Part shown: positions 50,999 through 60,644 of the stretch, piece by piece
Numbering within the stretch: position 1 is the stretch's first letter
Layout of the letters: every line of letters begins with the position of its first letter
Assembly: GCF_900186535.1 (NCBI RefSeq)
Contig: NZ_FYDE01000005.1
Coordinates: forward strand, 782,895-846,894
Length of the DNA stretch: 64,000 nucleotides
Direction: 5' to 3'
Origin: Marasmitruncus massiliensis
GTDB lineage: Bacteria > Bacillota > Clostridia > Oscillospirales > Ruminococcaceae
Translations under genes and position numbers: made by a program
Notes under the pieces: generated by a model
What the model was told of the DNA's origin: nothing
Seen by the model: the letters and a program-made list of their open reading frames with translations, nothing else
Database searches by the model: none

Positions 50999-51358
50999 TT
51001 AGCCGCATATTTCCGTCTGCAGTTTTTTACTCAGGGATTTCAGCACAATCTGATATGCCTGATCCAGCATATCCCTCAAAACTTCATCCGGAACGTCCCC
51101 CTCAAGATAAAGGGAGTTCCAGTGCTCCTTGTTCATATAATAACCGGGGACAATGTCACGGTACTGGTTTCTCAACAGCTGTCCGAACATGGGGTCCAGT
51201 TTGACGGTGATAATTGGTTTTCCTTCCTTGTCCCCGCCGTGCATGGCGAACATTTTACCGTTCAGCATATACCGGGTCGCGTTCCAATCTGCTTTAAACT
51301 CTTTCTGGACCCCTCTTTTGGATAAGCAGTATTCGTCAAGCCAGTCATAGTTCATCAT
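50999..51358 (-). CDS. MmcQ/YjbR-family protein
   Basis: This 119-residue protein (DYDWLDEYCLS-type start, then KMFAMHGGDKEGKPIITVKLDP and YYMNKEHWNSLYLEGDVPDEVLRDML) matches the MmcQ/YjbR family, a CyaY-like fold often annotated as DNA-binding, of unclear function. The start at 51358 follows AGAGGG; the longer frame overlaps the purA terminator. It is a single gene between two terminators. Confidence 0.88.
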   Translation of the reverse strand: MMNYDWLDEYCLSKRGVQKEFKADWNATRYMLNGKMFAMHGGDKEGKPIITVKLDPMFGQLLRNQYRDIVPGYYMNKEHWNSLYLEGDVPDEVLRDMLDQAYQIVLKSLSKKLQTEICG

Positions 51359-51393
51359 TGCAGCCCTCTCTGTAGAAAGTTTATTGATAAAAA

Positions 51394-51422
51394 ACAGCCG
51401 ATACCCTTCGGATACCGGCTGT
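51394..51422 (-). terminator. Terminator of purA
   Basis: On the minus strand ACAGCCGGTATCC-gaa-GGGTATCGGCTGT (two wobbles) is followed by six T. Confidence 0.85.
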
Positions 51423-51458
51423 GCCGCAAGCCGCAAAGGGCTTTTTTATAGTCAGGAA

Positions 51459-52733
51459 TTACCGCTCCAGATTCTGGTCCCTCGCAGGCCCTACGCCGAC
51501 CATTTTGATCGGGCATTCGCAGATATGCTCCAGCTTTTCCACATAATGCTTGCAGGCGGCGGGAAGTTCGTCATAGGATTTGCATTTAGACAGGTCTCCT
51601 TCAAACCCTTCGATTTCCTCGTAAACCGGTTTGCACTCGGCAAGTTCATCGATTGTTGGTGGGAAATCACGGATGATGGTGCCGTCCGCCTTCTTGTAAG
51701 CCACGCACACTTTGAGGGTTCCAAGATTGCTTAATGTATCCACCTTGTTCAGGGCGATGGCGGTCAGCCCGTTGACACGCACCGAATGGCGCATAATGAC
51801 CGAATCAAACCAGCCGCAGCGTCTGGGGCGGCCGGTGACCGTACCGAACTCATGGCCGAGATTGCGGATTTTATCTCCCATTTCATCAAACAGCTCGGTG
51901 GGGAAAGGCCCTTCCCCGACGCGGGTGGTATAGGCCTTTGCGGCGCCGATCACTTCGTCAATCAGCGTGGGGCCGATCCCGCTGCCGACGCAGACGCCGC
52001 CGGAAATAGGATGGGAGCTGGTAACATACGGATAGGTGCCGACATCAATGTCCAACAGGGTACCCTGTGCGCCCTCAAACAGCACTTCTTTGCCCTCGCG
52101 GATGGCATTGTAGGCAAGCACGGAAACATCTGCCACATAGTTCTTCAGGCGTTTTCCGCAGGCAATATACTGCTCAATGATCGCGTCCAGATCCAGAGGC
52201 TGTTCTTTATAAAAATCCGTCAGCAGGCGGTTTTTGATTTCCCCGGTAATTCTTGCCTTCTGCGCAAAAACTTCGGGATGCACCAGATCATAAATGCGAA
52301 GGCCGGAGCGCTCCGCCTTATCCATATAGCAGGGTCCGATCCCCTTTTTTGTCGTGCCGATTTTTGAGTCCCCGCGCATTTTTTCGCTGAGCCCGTCCAG
52401 CGCCAGATGCCATGGCATAATCAGATGCGCACGCGGATCGATGCGAAGATGGTCACAGGAAATGCCGCGTGATTCCAGCCCGTCGATCTCCTTGAGAATA
52501 TGAACGGGATCAATTACCACGCCGCTGCCCAGCAGGCAAAGGGTATTCGGATAGAGAACGCCTGAGGGGATCAGCTGGAGCTTATAAGTCTCACCATTAC
52601 TTTCCACTGTATGCCCGGCGTTGTTACCGCCCTGCGAGCGCACAACCACCTGAGCACGGGAAGCGAGGATATCGATGATTTTGCCCTTGCCCTCGTCACC
52701 CCATTGAACACCGACTACTACTTTTGCAGGCAC
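51459..52733 (-). CDS. purA: Adenylosuccinate synthetase
   Basis: PurA joins IMP and aspartate using GTP, the first committed step to AMP. VVVGVQWGDEGKGKIID, RSQGGNNAGHT, GTTKKGIGPCY, EGAQGTLLDIDVGTYPYVTSS and the C-terminal ALNKVDTL block are family signatures. 424 residues, normal. A promoter (52883-52911) gives a leader of about 140 bases. No clear PurR box or purine riboswitch core was recognised. Confidence 0.97.
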   Translation of the reverse strand: MPAKVVVGVQWGDEGKGKIIDILASRAQVVVRSQGGNNAGHTVESNGETYKLQLIPSGVLYPNTLCLLGSGVVIDPVHILKEIDGLESRGISCDHLRIDPRAHLIMPWHLALDGLSEKMRGDSKIGTTKKGIGPCYMDKAERSGLRIYDLVHPEVFAQKARITGEIKNRLLTDFYKEQPLDLDAIIEQYIACGKRLKNYVADVSVLAYNAIREGKEVLFEGAQGTLLDIDVGTYPYVTSSHPISGGVCVGSGIGPTLIDEVIGAAKAYTTRVGEGPFPTELFDEMGDKIRNLGHEFGTVTGRPRRCGWFDSVIMRHSVRVNGLTAIALNKVDTLSNLGTLKVCVAYKKADGTIIRDFPPTIDELAECKPVYEEIEGFEGDLSKCKSYDELPAACKHYVEKLEHICECPIKMVGVGPARDQNLER

Positions 52734-52882
52734 AACAAAAACCTCCCAACAAATTTACGACAGCTGCCAGAAACAAAACCATTCCCGCACATCCAAAGAT
52801 GGCAGGAATCAAAACTTTTCCTACAGCTGCCTGAAAACGACCTGAACATCAGGCTGTCACCACTTATTGAAATCCGCTAATT

Positions 52883-52911
52883 ATTATATCAATAATTTGT
52901 CGAAATAGCAA
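52883..52911 (-). promoter_or_regulatory. Promoter of purA
   Basis: Minus strand: TTGCTA (52911-52906), 17 bases, TATAAT (52888-52883). The leader that follows contains two copies of GGCAGCTGT. Confidence 0.75.
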
Positions 52912-52979
52912 CCGAAGAATAAAACTAATTTTTTTGCAGAAGATACAGAAGCAGATTTTGTATTAAGGTGGAATGATAG

Positions 52980-53423
52980 ATGAAAATGACTCCGGAAGAA
53001 TATGATCGGCTGTCAAAAAAAGCATCGCCGAATTCGCCGTCGGGGAAAAATATTACGATGGCGTTTTTGATCGGCGGTCTGATCTGCGCGCTTGGGCAGG
53101 CATTATCGCTCCTGTTTCAAAATAACGGGATGGACAAGGACACCGCGGCAGCGGCCGTATCGGTATCGCTGGTATTTCTGTCGGTCTTGCTGACAGGCCT
53201 GAACGTTTACGATAATATTGCGAAAGTGGCAGGCGCAGGGACGCTGGTACCGATCACCGGTTTCGCCAATTCTATGGCGGCTCCCGCTTTGGAGTTTAAG
53301 AGCGAGGGCTATGTATTGGGTCTTGGTGCCAAAATGTTTATCATCGCAGGCCCGGTAATCGTTTATGGAATCAGTGCCAGCGTGATTTACGGCCTGATTA
53401 TCTACCTGTTTAAACTTTACTGA
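52980..53423 (+). CDS. spoVAC: Stage V sporulation protein AC
   Basis: SpoVAC is a membrane component of the channel that moves dipicolinic acid into the forespore. This 147-residue form has four helices and family blocks YDRLSKKASPNSPSGKNI, FLIGGLICALGQAL and VPITGFANSMAAPALEFKSEGYVLGLGAKMF. A weak sigma-G-like promoter may exist (GAATA near 52916, GATACAG about 18 bases later), but the match is poor. It is followed by spoVAD after 11 bases. Confidence 0.95.
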   Translation: MKMTPEEYDRLSKKASPNSPSGKNITMAFLIGGLICALGQALSLLFQNNGMDKDTAAAAVSVSLVFLSVLLTGLNVYDNIAKVAGAGTLVPITGFANSMAAPALEFKSEGYVLGLGAKMFIIAGPVIVYGISASVIYGLIIYLFKLY

Positions 53424-53434
53424 GGAGGCGCTAT

Positions 53435-54466
53435 ATGGCACAGCGAAAAGGAAACTATACGATTTTGTTTGACGATCCCCCCAGTGTCTGCGCATCTTCA
53501 GCGGTCGGCGGCAAAAAAGAAGCGGAGGGCCCGCTCGGGAATATGTTTGATATGACCAGCGACGACAGTTACTTCGGGGAATCGAGCTGGGAAAAGGCGG
53601 AAAGCAGGATGCAGAAGGACGCCGTCAACAAAGCGCTGGAGAAAGCAAATTTCTCCAATGCGGAGATAGAGTGCATCTTTGCGGGCGACCTGCTCAACCA
53701 GTGCGTGGGAAGCAGCTACGGACTTCGCGATCTGGGAATACCGCTTATCGGACTTTACGGCGCATGCTCCACCATGGCGGAAAGCCTGACGGTGGCGTCG
53801 GTCTTTCTGGAGTCGGGAGCGATCAACAAAGCAATCGCCTGCACATCGTCTCATTTCTGTTCTGCTGAACGGCAGTTCCGTTATCCGCTTGAATATGGCG
53901 GCCAGCGTACCCCGACCGCCCAATGGACAGCAACAGCCGCTGGCGCCGCTGTACTGGAAAAGGGGGATACGCCGCCGTTTGTCCGTGCGGCGACCGTGGG
54001 GACCATTGAGGATCTGGGAATCAAAGATGCGAATAACATGGGCGCCGCGATGGCGCCGGCCGCCGCAATGACGCTGAAGCGGTTTTTCGCGGACACGCAG
54101 ACAAATGCCGAAAATTTTGACCTGATTATCACCGGAGATCTCGGAAAGGTCGGAACCAAGCTGCTGCGCGAACTGATGCAGCAGGATGGCTATCATCTGG
54201 AACATGCTCATACCGACTGCGGCCTGATGCTCTACAATATGGAAAAACAGGACGTCCACTCCGGCGGCAGCGGATGCGGATGCTCCGCATCTGTGATGTG
54301 CGGGCATATTTTCCCATTGATGCGCAAAGGGCAGCTCAACGATATTTTGTTTATCGCGACGGGCGCCCTGATGAGCCCGACCGTAGTACAGCAGGGGGAA
54401 AGTATTGCATCGATTGCCCATCTGGTTTATATCTCATCACAAAAGACAGGAGGCCGGGTATCATGA
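53435..54466 (+). CDS. spoVAD: Stage V sporulation protein AD
   Basis: SpoVAD is the soluble, thiolase-fold, dipicolinate-binding member of the SpoVA complex at the inner spore membrane. Family blocks include SSWEKAESRMQKDAV, FAGDLLNQCVGSSYGLRDLGIPLIGLYGACSTMAESL and HTDCGLMLYN...HSGGSGCGCSASV. 343 residues, normal. It overlaps spoVAE by 4 bases. Confidence 0.96.
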   Translation: MAQRKGNYTILFDDPPSVCASSAVGGKKEAEGPLGNMFDMTSDDSYFGESSWEKAESRMQKDAVNKALEKANFSNAEIECIFAGDLLNQCVGSSYGLRDLGIPLIGLYGACSTMAESLTVASVFLESGAINKAIACTSSHFCSAERQFRYPLEYGGQRTPTAQWTATAAGAAVLEKGDTPPFVRAATVGTIEDLGIKDANNMGAAMAPAAAMTLKRFFADTQTNAENFDLIITGDLGKVGTKLLRELMQQDGYHLEHAHTDCGLMLYNMEKQDVHSGGSGCGCSASVMCGHIFPLMRKGQLNDILFIATGALMSPTVVQQGESIASIAHLVYISSQKTGGRVS

Positions 54467-54831
54467 GTGTTTTAGTCGATTTATTGAAAGCGTTTGTGGT
54501 AGGCGGCATTATCTGTGCAATCGGGCAGGTTTTAATTGATTATACCAAGCTGACTCCCGCCCGCATTCTCACCTCCTATGTCGTAGCGGGCGTCATCCTC
54601 GGCGGTCTGGGCTGGTATCAAAAGCTGATCGATTTTGCCGGCGCGGGGGCCAGCGTACCTCTGCTCGGGTTTGGCAGCCTGCTTGCCAAGGGCGTTAAAA
54701 AAGCGGTTGCGGAAGATGGCGTGCTCGGTATACTCACCGGGGGATTTACGGCTTCCGCTGCCGGCGTCGCGGCCGCAGTCTTCTTCTCGCTGCTGATTGC
54801 ATCCATTTTCAAACCAAAAGAAAAAGGTTGA
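54463..54831 (+). CDS. spoVAE: Stage V sporulation protein AE (AEb-type)
   Basis: This small four-helix membrane protein (122 residues) completes the minimal clostridial set spoVAC-D-E. FVVGGIICAIGQVLIDYTKLTPARILTSYVV and FAGAGASVPLLGFGSLLAKGVKKAV identify it. The ATG at 54463 follows AGGAGG inside the end of spoVAD. The other Bacillus members (AA, AB, AEa, AF) are absent from the window, as is usual in Clostridia. Confidence 0.95.
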   Translation: MSVLVDLLKAFVVGGIICAIGQVLIDYTKLTPARILTSYVVAGVILGGLGWYQKLIDFAGAGASVPLLGFGSLLAKGVKKAVAEDGVLGILTGGFTASAAGVAAAVFFSLLIASIFKPKEKG

Positions 54832-54846
54832 TTGTATTCCAAATAA

Positions 54847-54882
54847 GACCCGCCCTGCGCCAATCATGACGCAGGGCGGGTC
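54847..54882. terminator. Bidirectional terminator
   Basis: GACCCGCCCTGCG / CGCAGGGCGGGTC with a 10-base loop lies between convergent spoVAE and uxuA. Confidence 0.85.
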
Positions 54883-54924
54883 CTGGCATTTTACAGAATC
54901 CATGAGAATCTTGACCGCTTCCCA

Positions 54925-55989
54925 TCAGCGTGATTTTGAAACTGCTTCCCACAGGCCATTCAGATAACAGGCCCCCATTGCGCGGTCATACAGCCCGTAA
55001 CCCGGCATAGAGACTTCACCCCATACGGCGCGTCCGTGGTCAGGACGGGTGATACCGTCAAATCCGATCTCATGAAGCGCCTTTACAATTGCATACATAT
55101 TCAGAGAGCCGTCGGAGGAAAGGTGGGACGTTTCCTCAAAATCGCCGGGCGCATTGTGCCTGATGTTGCGAAGGTGTGCGAACGAAATGCGTCCTTTTAG
55201 TGCATGGATGATCTCCGGAATGTTGTTTTGGGGATTCGATCCAAGTGAGCCGGTGCAAAGTGTCACGCTGTTGCAGGGCGTATCCACCGCCTTCATCAGC
55301 CGCAGAAGGTTTTCTTTACAGGTCATGATACGCGGCAGGCCAAACACAGGCCAGGCGGGATCATCCGGATGAATGGCCATTTTGATTCCATATTTTTCAC
55401 AGGTAGGCATAATCCTGTTCAGGAAATAGACCAGATTCTCAAACAGCTTCTCTTCGTCCACACCCTGATAGAGTTCAAACAGCTCCTTGATCCGGGCCAT
55501 TCGTTCCGGTTCCCAGCCCGGCAAAAGGAAGCCGTTGGATTTGGAATCCATCGACGCGAACATATCTGTCGGATTTACCTTGTCGATTTCGCTCTGCTGA
55601 TAAGCCAGCACGGTGGACCCATCCGTGCGCAGTTTTGCAAGATCGGAGCGGGTCCAGTCGAATACCGGCATAAAATTGTAGCAGATGACCAGAATCCCCT
55701 CCTGGCCGAGGTGCTCCAATGTGGCGATATAGTTGTCGATGTACTGCTCCCGGTCCGGAGTGCCGACTTTAATGGAATCATGGATATTTACACTCTCGAT
55801 TCCCATGATCTTTAATCCCGCGTCCTCAACCGTCTTTTTCAGCGCGCGGATTTTCTCAAGCGGCCATACCTCACCGGGTGCCGAACCATAAAGGGTGGTA
55901 ACCACTCCCGTGACACCCGGTATCTGTCTGATCTGCTCCAGAGAAACAGAATCATATCCCGGACCAAACCAGCGCAAAGTCATATTCAT
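54925..55989 (-). CDS. uxuA: Mannonate dehydratase
   Basis: UxuA dehydrates D-mannonate to 2-keto-3-deoxygluconate in hexuronate breakdown. The N terminus MTLRWFGPGYDSVSLEQIRQIPGVTGVV and blocks such as CYNFMPVFDWTRSDL, AIHPDDPAWPVFGLPRI and LRNIRHNAPGDFEETSHLSSDGSL match the family; the last two bear metal-binding residues. 354 residues, normal. It is the last gene of the minus-strand hexuronate operon. Confidence 0.95.
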   Translation of the reverse strand: MNMTLRWFGPGYDSVSLEQIRQIPGVTGVVTTLYGSAPGEVWPLEKIRALKKTVEDAGLKIMGIESVNIHDSIKVGTPDREQYIDNYIATLEHLGQEGILVICYNFMPVFDWTRSDLAKLRTDGSTVLAYQQSEIDKVNPTDMFASMDSKSNGFLLPGWEPERMARIKELFELYQGVDEEKLFENLVYFLNRIMPTCEKYGIKMAIHPDDPAWPVFGLPRIMTCKENLLRLMKAVDTPCNSVTLCTGSLGSNPQNNIPEIIHALKGRISFAHLRNIRHNAPGDFEETSHLSSDGSLNMYAIVKALHEIGFDGITRPDHGRAVWGEVSMPGYGLYDRAMGACYLNGLWEAVSKSR

Positions 55990-56037
55990 TGTTTTGTTTT
56001 CCTCCTACACATACAGATCTTTCAATTTCGCATACCG

Positions 56038-57438
56038 TTACTTTTCTAAATAGTTTCTCACGTTTTTGAAGCAGATTCCCTCGATGATGGTTTTCAGTGT
56101 CTCCTCGTCCCCAGGGAATTCGCCGTTTTCCACCCATCCGCCTACCAGATTGCACAGGATACGGCGGAAATACTCATGACGCGGATAGGACAAAAAGCTG
56201 CGGGAATCCGTCAGCATGCCGATAAACCTGCCAAGCAGGCCGGTGTTTGCCAGCACACGCATCTGCTCCTCCATGCCGTCGCGGTGATCCTGGAACCACC
56301 ATGCCGTACCGAATTGAATTTTTCCCGGGATTTGTCCATCCTGAAAATTTCCGGTCATCGAGCCAAGCACATAGTTGTCTGCGGGATTTAAGGTAAAGAG
56401 GATCGTTTTGGGGCATTGCTTCGTCTTGTCAAGCTCATTCAGCAGCGCAGCGACATTATGGGCTTGCGCATGGTCCGCAACGGAATCATATCCGGTGTTG
56501 GCTCCGATTTGGGACACCATCCGTGAATTGCAGCTGCGCATTGCACCCATGTGAAGTTCCATTGCCCAGCCGCGGCGGCTGTACTGTCTTCCTAAAAACA
56601 GCATTAACACGGTTTTGAATTTTTCGGCGTCTTCGGCTGAAATGGGAACTCCTGCTACTGCGTCCGCAAAAATTCGCTGTGCATCCTCAGGGGTCGCCTG
56701 TGTAAACGGTACAAATTCAAACCCATGGTCACTGGCCATACACCCGCACGCTGAAAAATCGTCCATTCGTTTCTTTAAGGCCTGCTCGAGCTCAGAATAA
56801 TTGAAAACGGGAAGACGGGCCGCATGGGAAAGTGTTTTCATATAATCGGAATAGTCGGCTGCCTCTACGGAAAGCGCCCGGTCAGGCCGGAATGCGGGGG
56901 ATATCCTGGTTTGCAGCTTGTTTTCCTTTTGCAGCAGGATATGGTAGTCCAGCGAATCCGCGGGGTCTTCTGTCGTGACAATCGCAAACACATTTGAACG
57001 TGCGATTAGTTCCTGCGGGGTAAACCCGCCGTTCTGAATGACTGCGTTTGCTTTTTCCCAGATTGCCTGCGCGTTGTTCGAATTCAGTACCTGCGTGATT
57101 CCAAAATAGCGCTGCAATTCAAGATGCGACCAGTGGTAAAGCGGATTTCCGACAGCATAAGGAAGCGTTTCGGCATATGCCTTGAACTTTTCCCAACCGT
57201 TTGCATCTCCGGTTATATATTTTTCGGGAACCCCGTTCGCGCGCATAAGCCGCCATTTATAATGATCGCCCCCGAGCCACGCCTCGGCAATATTGCTGAA
57301 AGGCTTATTTTCATAAATTTCTTTGGCACTCAAATGACAGTGATAGTCAAAAATCGGCTGATTTTTCGCATAAGTCTCAAACAGCCTCACGGCAGTGGAA
57401 TTTGAGAGCATAAAGTCTTTGCCCATAAACTGTTTCAT
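56038..57438 (-). CDS. uxaC: Glucuronate (uronate) isomerase
   Basis: UxaC converts glucuronate to fructuronate and galacturonate to tagaturonate. IFDYHCHLSAKEIYEN, GGDHYKWRLMRANG, ELHMGAMRSCNSRM and the C-terminal LTDSRSFLSYPRHEYFRRILCNLVG are conserved amidohydrolase-superfamily blocks. 466 residues from the ATG at 57438, 8 bases after AGAGGA; an in-frame TTG two codons earlier is not needed. It is followed after about 48 bases by uxuA. Confidence 0.96.
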   Translation of the reverse strand: MKQFMGKDFMLSNSTAVRLFETYAKNQPIFDYHCHLSAKEIYENKPFSNIAEAWLGGDHYKWRLMRANGVPEKYITGDANGWEKFKAYAETLPYAVGNPLYHWSHLELQRYFGITQVLNSNNAQAIWEKANAVIQNGGFTPQELIARSNVFAIVTTEDPADSLDYHILLQKENKLQTRISPAFRPDRALSVEAADYSDYMKTLSHAARLPVFNYSELEQALKKRMDDFSACGCMASDHGFEFVPFTQATPEDAQRIFADAVAGVPISAEDAEKFKTVLMLFLGRQYSRRGWAMELHMGAMRSCNSRMVSQIGANTGYDSVADHAQAHNVAALLNELDKTKQCPKTILFTLNPADNYVLGSMTGNFQDGQIPGKIQFGTAWWFQDHRDGMEEQMRVLANTGLLGRFIGMLTDSRSFLSYPRHEYFRRILCNLVGGWVENGEFPGDEETLKTIIEGICFKNVRNYLEK

Positions 57439-57465
57439 CAGCAAGTCCTCTTTTTATCATGATTT

Positions 57466-58626
57466 TTAGGAATGAAAACGCTCACTTGCCAGGGAAATTT
57501 TTCCCGGCTGCTGGGTATCTATCGATTTGCTTTTCTGATAATAATGCGGAACTGTTGCCTGAAGCCCTTCCTGTGTATAAAAGGAATCGTCTTTTTGAAT
57601 CGGAAGCTTTGCAGGCATCCCTGTTGATGCGGATTTGTAAATTGCCATAATGACTTCTACGGTATTGCGCCCGGCGATCCCGTCGGTAATGAGCGGAGTT
57701 CCGTTTTCAATCGCATTGATGAAATGATCGATCTGACCTGTGTGGCCTTCATATTTTAAAGGCGGCAGGCTGTGATACTTTTTCGACAGTTCTTCCGCGA
57801 ACAATGGGTCAGGCTCCGGAAACCCGTTTGGCAGTGATTTGCTGCACTGGATATCAAACGGCAGGGAGATGCCTGCCCGCTCCGTCTGGAAGGTCATCTG
57901 CTGCTGTTCTCCATGGTGCACCAGGGAACTGGTGATCTGACCGACAGACCCGTTTTCAAAACGCAGCAGCGCCATGGAGAGGTCTTCCACCTCAGAGTTG
58001 GTATGTGCAAGGTTAGCCATGATTGCGGTGACTTCAGTCGGCATACCCGCCATCCAGGTTAAAAGGTCGATGTGATGCACCGCATGGTTTAACGTACATC
58101 CTCCGCCTTCTGTTTCCCAGCGGCCCCGCCAGCTTAAGTCATAATAGCAGCCGCCTCGCCACCAAACGGAATAGGCCTGCGAATACAGCAGTTTCCCACA
58201 GATTCCATCATCCAGCAACTGCTTGATATGGTAAGTGGAAGAGATAAACCTGCTTTGCGCCACAACCGAAATCAGACGGTGCGCACTTTGCGCCGCTTCA
58301 AGAATCGCATCGCATTCCGCAAGGGAGGAAGCCATCGGCTTCTCCAGTAAAACGTGTTTCTCTGCATGCAGGCAATCGACCGCGATTTTACAATGGAGGG
58401 ATGGGGGAACACAGATGGAGACAATATCGATCGTTTCCTGCCGTAAGGCTTCTTTATAATCGCTGTAGGCCCGCGCATTTAACTGATAATCATCCATAAG
58501 TCTTTGGGCTTTTTCAAGATTTACATCGGCAATCGCGGCAATGGAAACTCGGTCTTTCAGTGCCAGATAGCTCTCGATGTGTGTACTTGCGATTGCTCCG
58601 GCGCCAATAATCATGACATGCAGCAT
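57466..58626 (-). CDS. Gfo/Idh/MocA-family oxidoreductase in the hexuronate operon
   Basis: This 386-residue NAD(P)-dependent enzyme starts VMIIGAGAIASTHIESYL and has the conserved EKPMASSLAECD. GGGCTLNHAVHHIDLLTWMAG contains the His/Asp catalytic-type region. It lies in the uronate operon where a fructuronate reductase (UxuB) would be expected, and no UxuB is present, so it may carry out that reduction or act on another uronate derivative. GAGGTG precedes the ATG. Function inferred from position only. Confidence 0.85.
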   Translation of the reverse strand: MLHVMIIGAGAIASTHIESYLALKDRVSIAAIADVNLEKAQRLMDDYQLNARAYSDYKEALRQETIDIVSICVPPSLHCKIAVDCLHAEKHVLLEKPMASSLAECDAILEAAQSAHRLISVVAQSRFISSTYHIKQLLDDGICGKLLYSQAYSVWWRGGCYYDLSWRGRWETEGGGCTLNHAVHHIDLLTWMAGMPTEVTAIMANLAHTNSEVEDLSMALLRFENGSVGQITSSLVHHGEQQQMTFQTERAGISLPFDIQCSKSLPNGFPEPDPLFAEELSKKYHSLPPLKYEGHTGQIDHFINAIENGTPLITDGIAGRNTVEVIMAIYKSASTGMPAKLPIQKDDSFYTQEGLQATVPHYYQKSKSIDTQQPGKISLASERFHS

Positions 58627-58658
58627 TTGCTCACCTCTTCAGCAGATTTTTGAAACAA

Positions 58659-58691
58659 AAAGCTCTGCCATATACCGTATGGCAGAGCTTT
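58659..58691 (-). terminator. Stem-loop after dctM, before the oxidoreductase
   Basis: AAAGCTCTGCCATA-taccg-TATGGCAGAGCTTT, a perfect 14-bp stem within the operon. It may partly separate transport from catabolic genes. Confidence 0.8.
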
Positions 58692-58752
58692 AACTCGTAA
58701 ATACGGTATTCCTCTTTTGACGGCATCATCCTGGAATACCAACTATGCGATT

Positions 58753-60045
58753 TTATGCCGGACCAAAAATCAGATTCGGGATAAACAAGACTACCTGCGG
58801 CAGGAACACAAGGATGCACATTTCCAGCATAATTGCGAAAAAGAACGGCAAAGCCTCTTTTGTATATTCCTCAGTCGGGCATTTTAGGATACCACAAACG
58901 GTATAAAGAGCAGATCCTACAGGAGGAGTCATAACGCCCATGGTAACAATGGTCGCCATTAAAACGCCGAAGTGCACCGGGTCTACCCCGAGTTTCGTAA
59001 CCATCGGAAGGAAAATCGGAGTTAACAGGAGGAAGTTCACATTGCTGTCAACAAACATACCGGAAATAAACAGGAAAACCAACATGATAATCAGCAGCAG
59101 CTGAGGGTTATCGGTAATTCCAAAGATAAAGTTTGAGAGTGCGACGGGCAGCTTTACATAGGTGATTGCATAGCTGAACGGGCCGGATAAAGCAATGATC
59201 AGCATAATCGCGCCGTTATCAATGAAAGAGGTGCGCAGGGCACTTTTAAACTTTTCCCAAGTCAGTTCTTTATAAACGAATTTGCCAATTATGAGCGCGT
59301 ACACAACCGCAAAAGCACCGGCTTCTGAAGGAGTAAACAAACCAAAACGAATGCCGACAATTAAGATGATCGGGAACAAAAGTGCCCAGATAGAACTTTT
59401 TAAGTTTTCCATGACCTCACTGAAGGTTGCTTTTGGGACATTCGGATCAGGAGCATCATACCCCTTCCTCTTGGAAGTGATGGTAACGGTCGCCATTAAG
59501 AAAACCATCATTAAGATGCCGGGGATAATGCCGGCGGCGAACAGGCGGCCGATAGATACCTCACCGATAAAACCAAACAGAATCAACCCGAGGCTTGGGG
59601 GAATGGTTGCCGTAATCAATGCGGTCAAACAGTTAACAGCAGTAATATAACCTTTCGGGTAACCCTTTTTAATCATATCCGGGCCTAAAATGCGGGTTTC
59701 CATCGCAGCGTCAGCTGTGGCAGAACCGGAAACACCGCCCATCAGTGTACTCATTACCACGCTGACCTGCGCCAAACCGCCGTACATTCTTCTTGTAATC
59801 AAAGACGAAAGGCTTAAAAGACGCTTTGTAATTCCGGTTTCATTCATCAGGTTTCCCGCGAAAATGAAAAACGGAACAGCTAAAAAAGCAAATGACTGGG
59901 TCTGTGTTACAATTCTCTGCACCGCAATTGAAAAGGGGATATCGGGGGTGGCAGAGAAGTACGCCAGTCCCGCGATGCCAATTACGAATGCAATCGGCAT
60001 ACCTATCAACAACAGTATTACAAACGCGATTAACAATAGTGCCAT
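58753..60045 (-). CDS. dctM: TRAP transporter large permease (DctM)
   Basis: DctM is the 12-helix sodium-driven translocation subunit of a tripartite ATP-independent carrier. FLAVPFFIFAGNLMNETGIT, MGGVSGSATADAAM and TPPVGSALYTVCGI are its hallmark blocks. About 430 residues. I start at the ATG at 60045, 9 bases after AAAGGAG; a TTG at 60054 would touch that site. It follows dctQ by 31 bases, and the substrate is probably a hexuronate. Confidence 0.94.
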   Translation of the reverse strand: MALLLIAFVILLLIGMPIAFVIGIAGLAYFSATPDIPFSIAVQRIVTQTQSFAFLAVPFFIFAGNLMNETGITKRLLSLSSLITRRMYGGLAQVSVVMSTLMGGVSGSATADAAMETRILGPDMIKKGYPKGYITAVNCLTALITATIPPSLGLILFGFIGEVSIGRLFAAGIIPGILMMVFLMATVTITSKRKGYDAPDPNVPKATFSEVMENLKSSIWALLFPIILIVGIRFGLFTPSEAGAFAVVYALIIGKFVYKELTWEKFKSALRTSFIDNGAIMLIIALSGPFSYAITYVKLPVALSNFIFGITDNPQLLLIIMLVFLFISGMFVDSNVNFLLLTPIFLPMVTKLGVDPVHFGVLMATIVTMGVMTPPVGSALYTVCGILKCPTEEYTKEALPFFFAIMLEMCILVFLPQVVLFIPNLIFGPA

Positions 60046-60076
60046 ATCGTTCAACTCCTTTTAAAAGACTCAAGAC

Positions 60077-60544
60077 CTAGTTATTAAACGTTTTTATGCG
60101 TTCCACAATCTGCCTGATTGCGGTAACCGACATAAAAGCCGAAGCCACCGGCAGGCTCATCGTTACAAAGGAGTAACTGAGGGTCAGAGTCTGAAATGCA
60201 CGTTTGTAACTGTCAATACTCAATTTCACACCAAAGATGATAAAGATGACCAAAGCAACCAGCATCAATATTAAAACCAGCAGCTCGATGGATCTTTGCA
60301 TTTTTACCGGGAATTTTCTTGTGACCAAATCGATTCCAACCAGATTATGCTCGCGAAATGCAACGTCCGCACCCAAAAAAGCCGTCCATGCAAGCAGTAG
60401 CTGGGAGATATCAATACTCCATGGGATTGGATGGTTTAACCCGCGTGCAACTGCGGAAATAAACACCAAAGACACAATCGAAATAAAACTGATGCCACAG
60501 AAAATTTCTTCAATCTTGCAAAAGTATTTAAATACTGTTTTCAT
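60077..60544 (-). CDS. dctQ: TRAP transporter small permease (DctQ)
   Basis: This 155-residue, four-helix protein binds DctM and is needed for transport. INHPIPWSIDISQLLLAWTAFLGA and FREHNLVGIDLVTRKFP match the family. GGAGG precedes the ATG at 60544. It lies between the DctP gene (with an intervening stem-loop) and dctM. Confidence 0.93.
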   Translation of the reverse strand: MKTVFKYFCKIEEIFCGISFISIVSLVFISAVARGLNHPIPWSIDISQLLLAWTAFLGADVAFREHNLVGIDLVTRKFPVKMQRSIELLVLILMLVALVIFIIFGVKLSIDSYKRAFQTLTLSYSFVTMSLPVASAFMSVTAIRQIVERIKTFNN

Positions 60545-60644
60545 AGTTTACCTCCAAAGCACACGTTCTCATGTGCGGCACATCACCACCATTTTGGCAA
60601 TCGACACCGCCGGATAGAAACATATGTCCTGCCAATCTTAGTAT

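Noticed and set aside
52916-52945. Sigma-G promoter ahead of spoVAC
   Set aside because: GAATA and GATACAG at about 18-base spacing are too weak a match to the sigma-G consensus to list as a feature.
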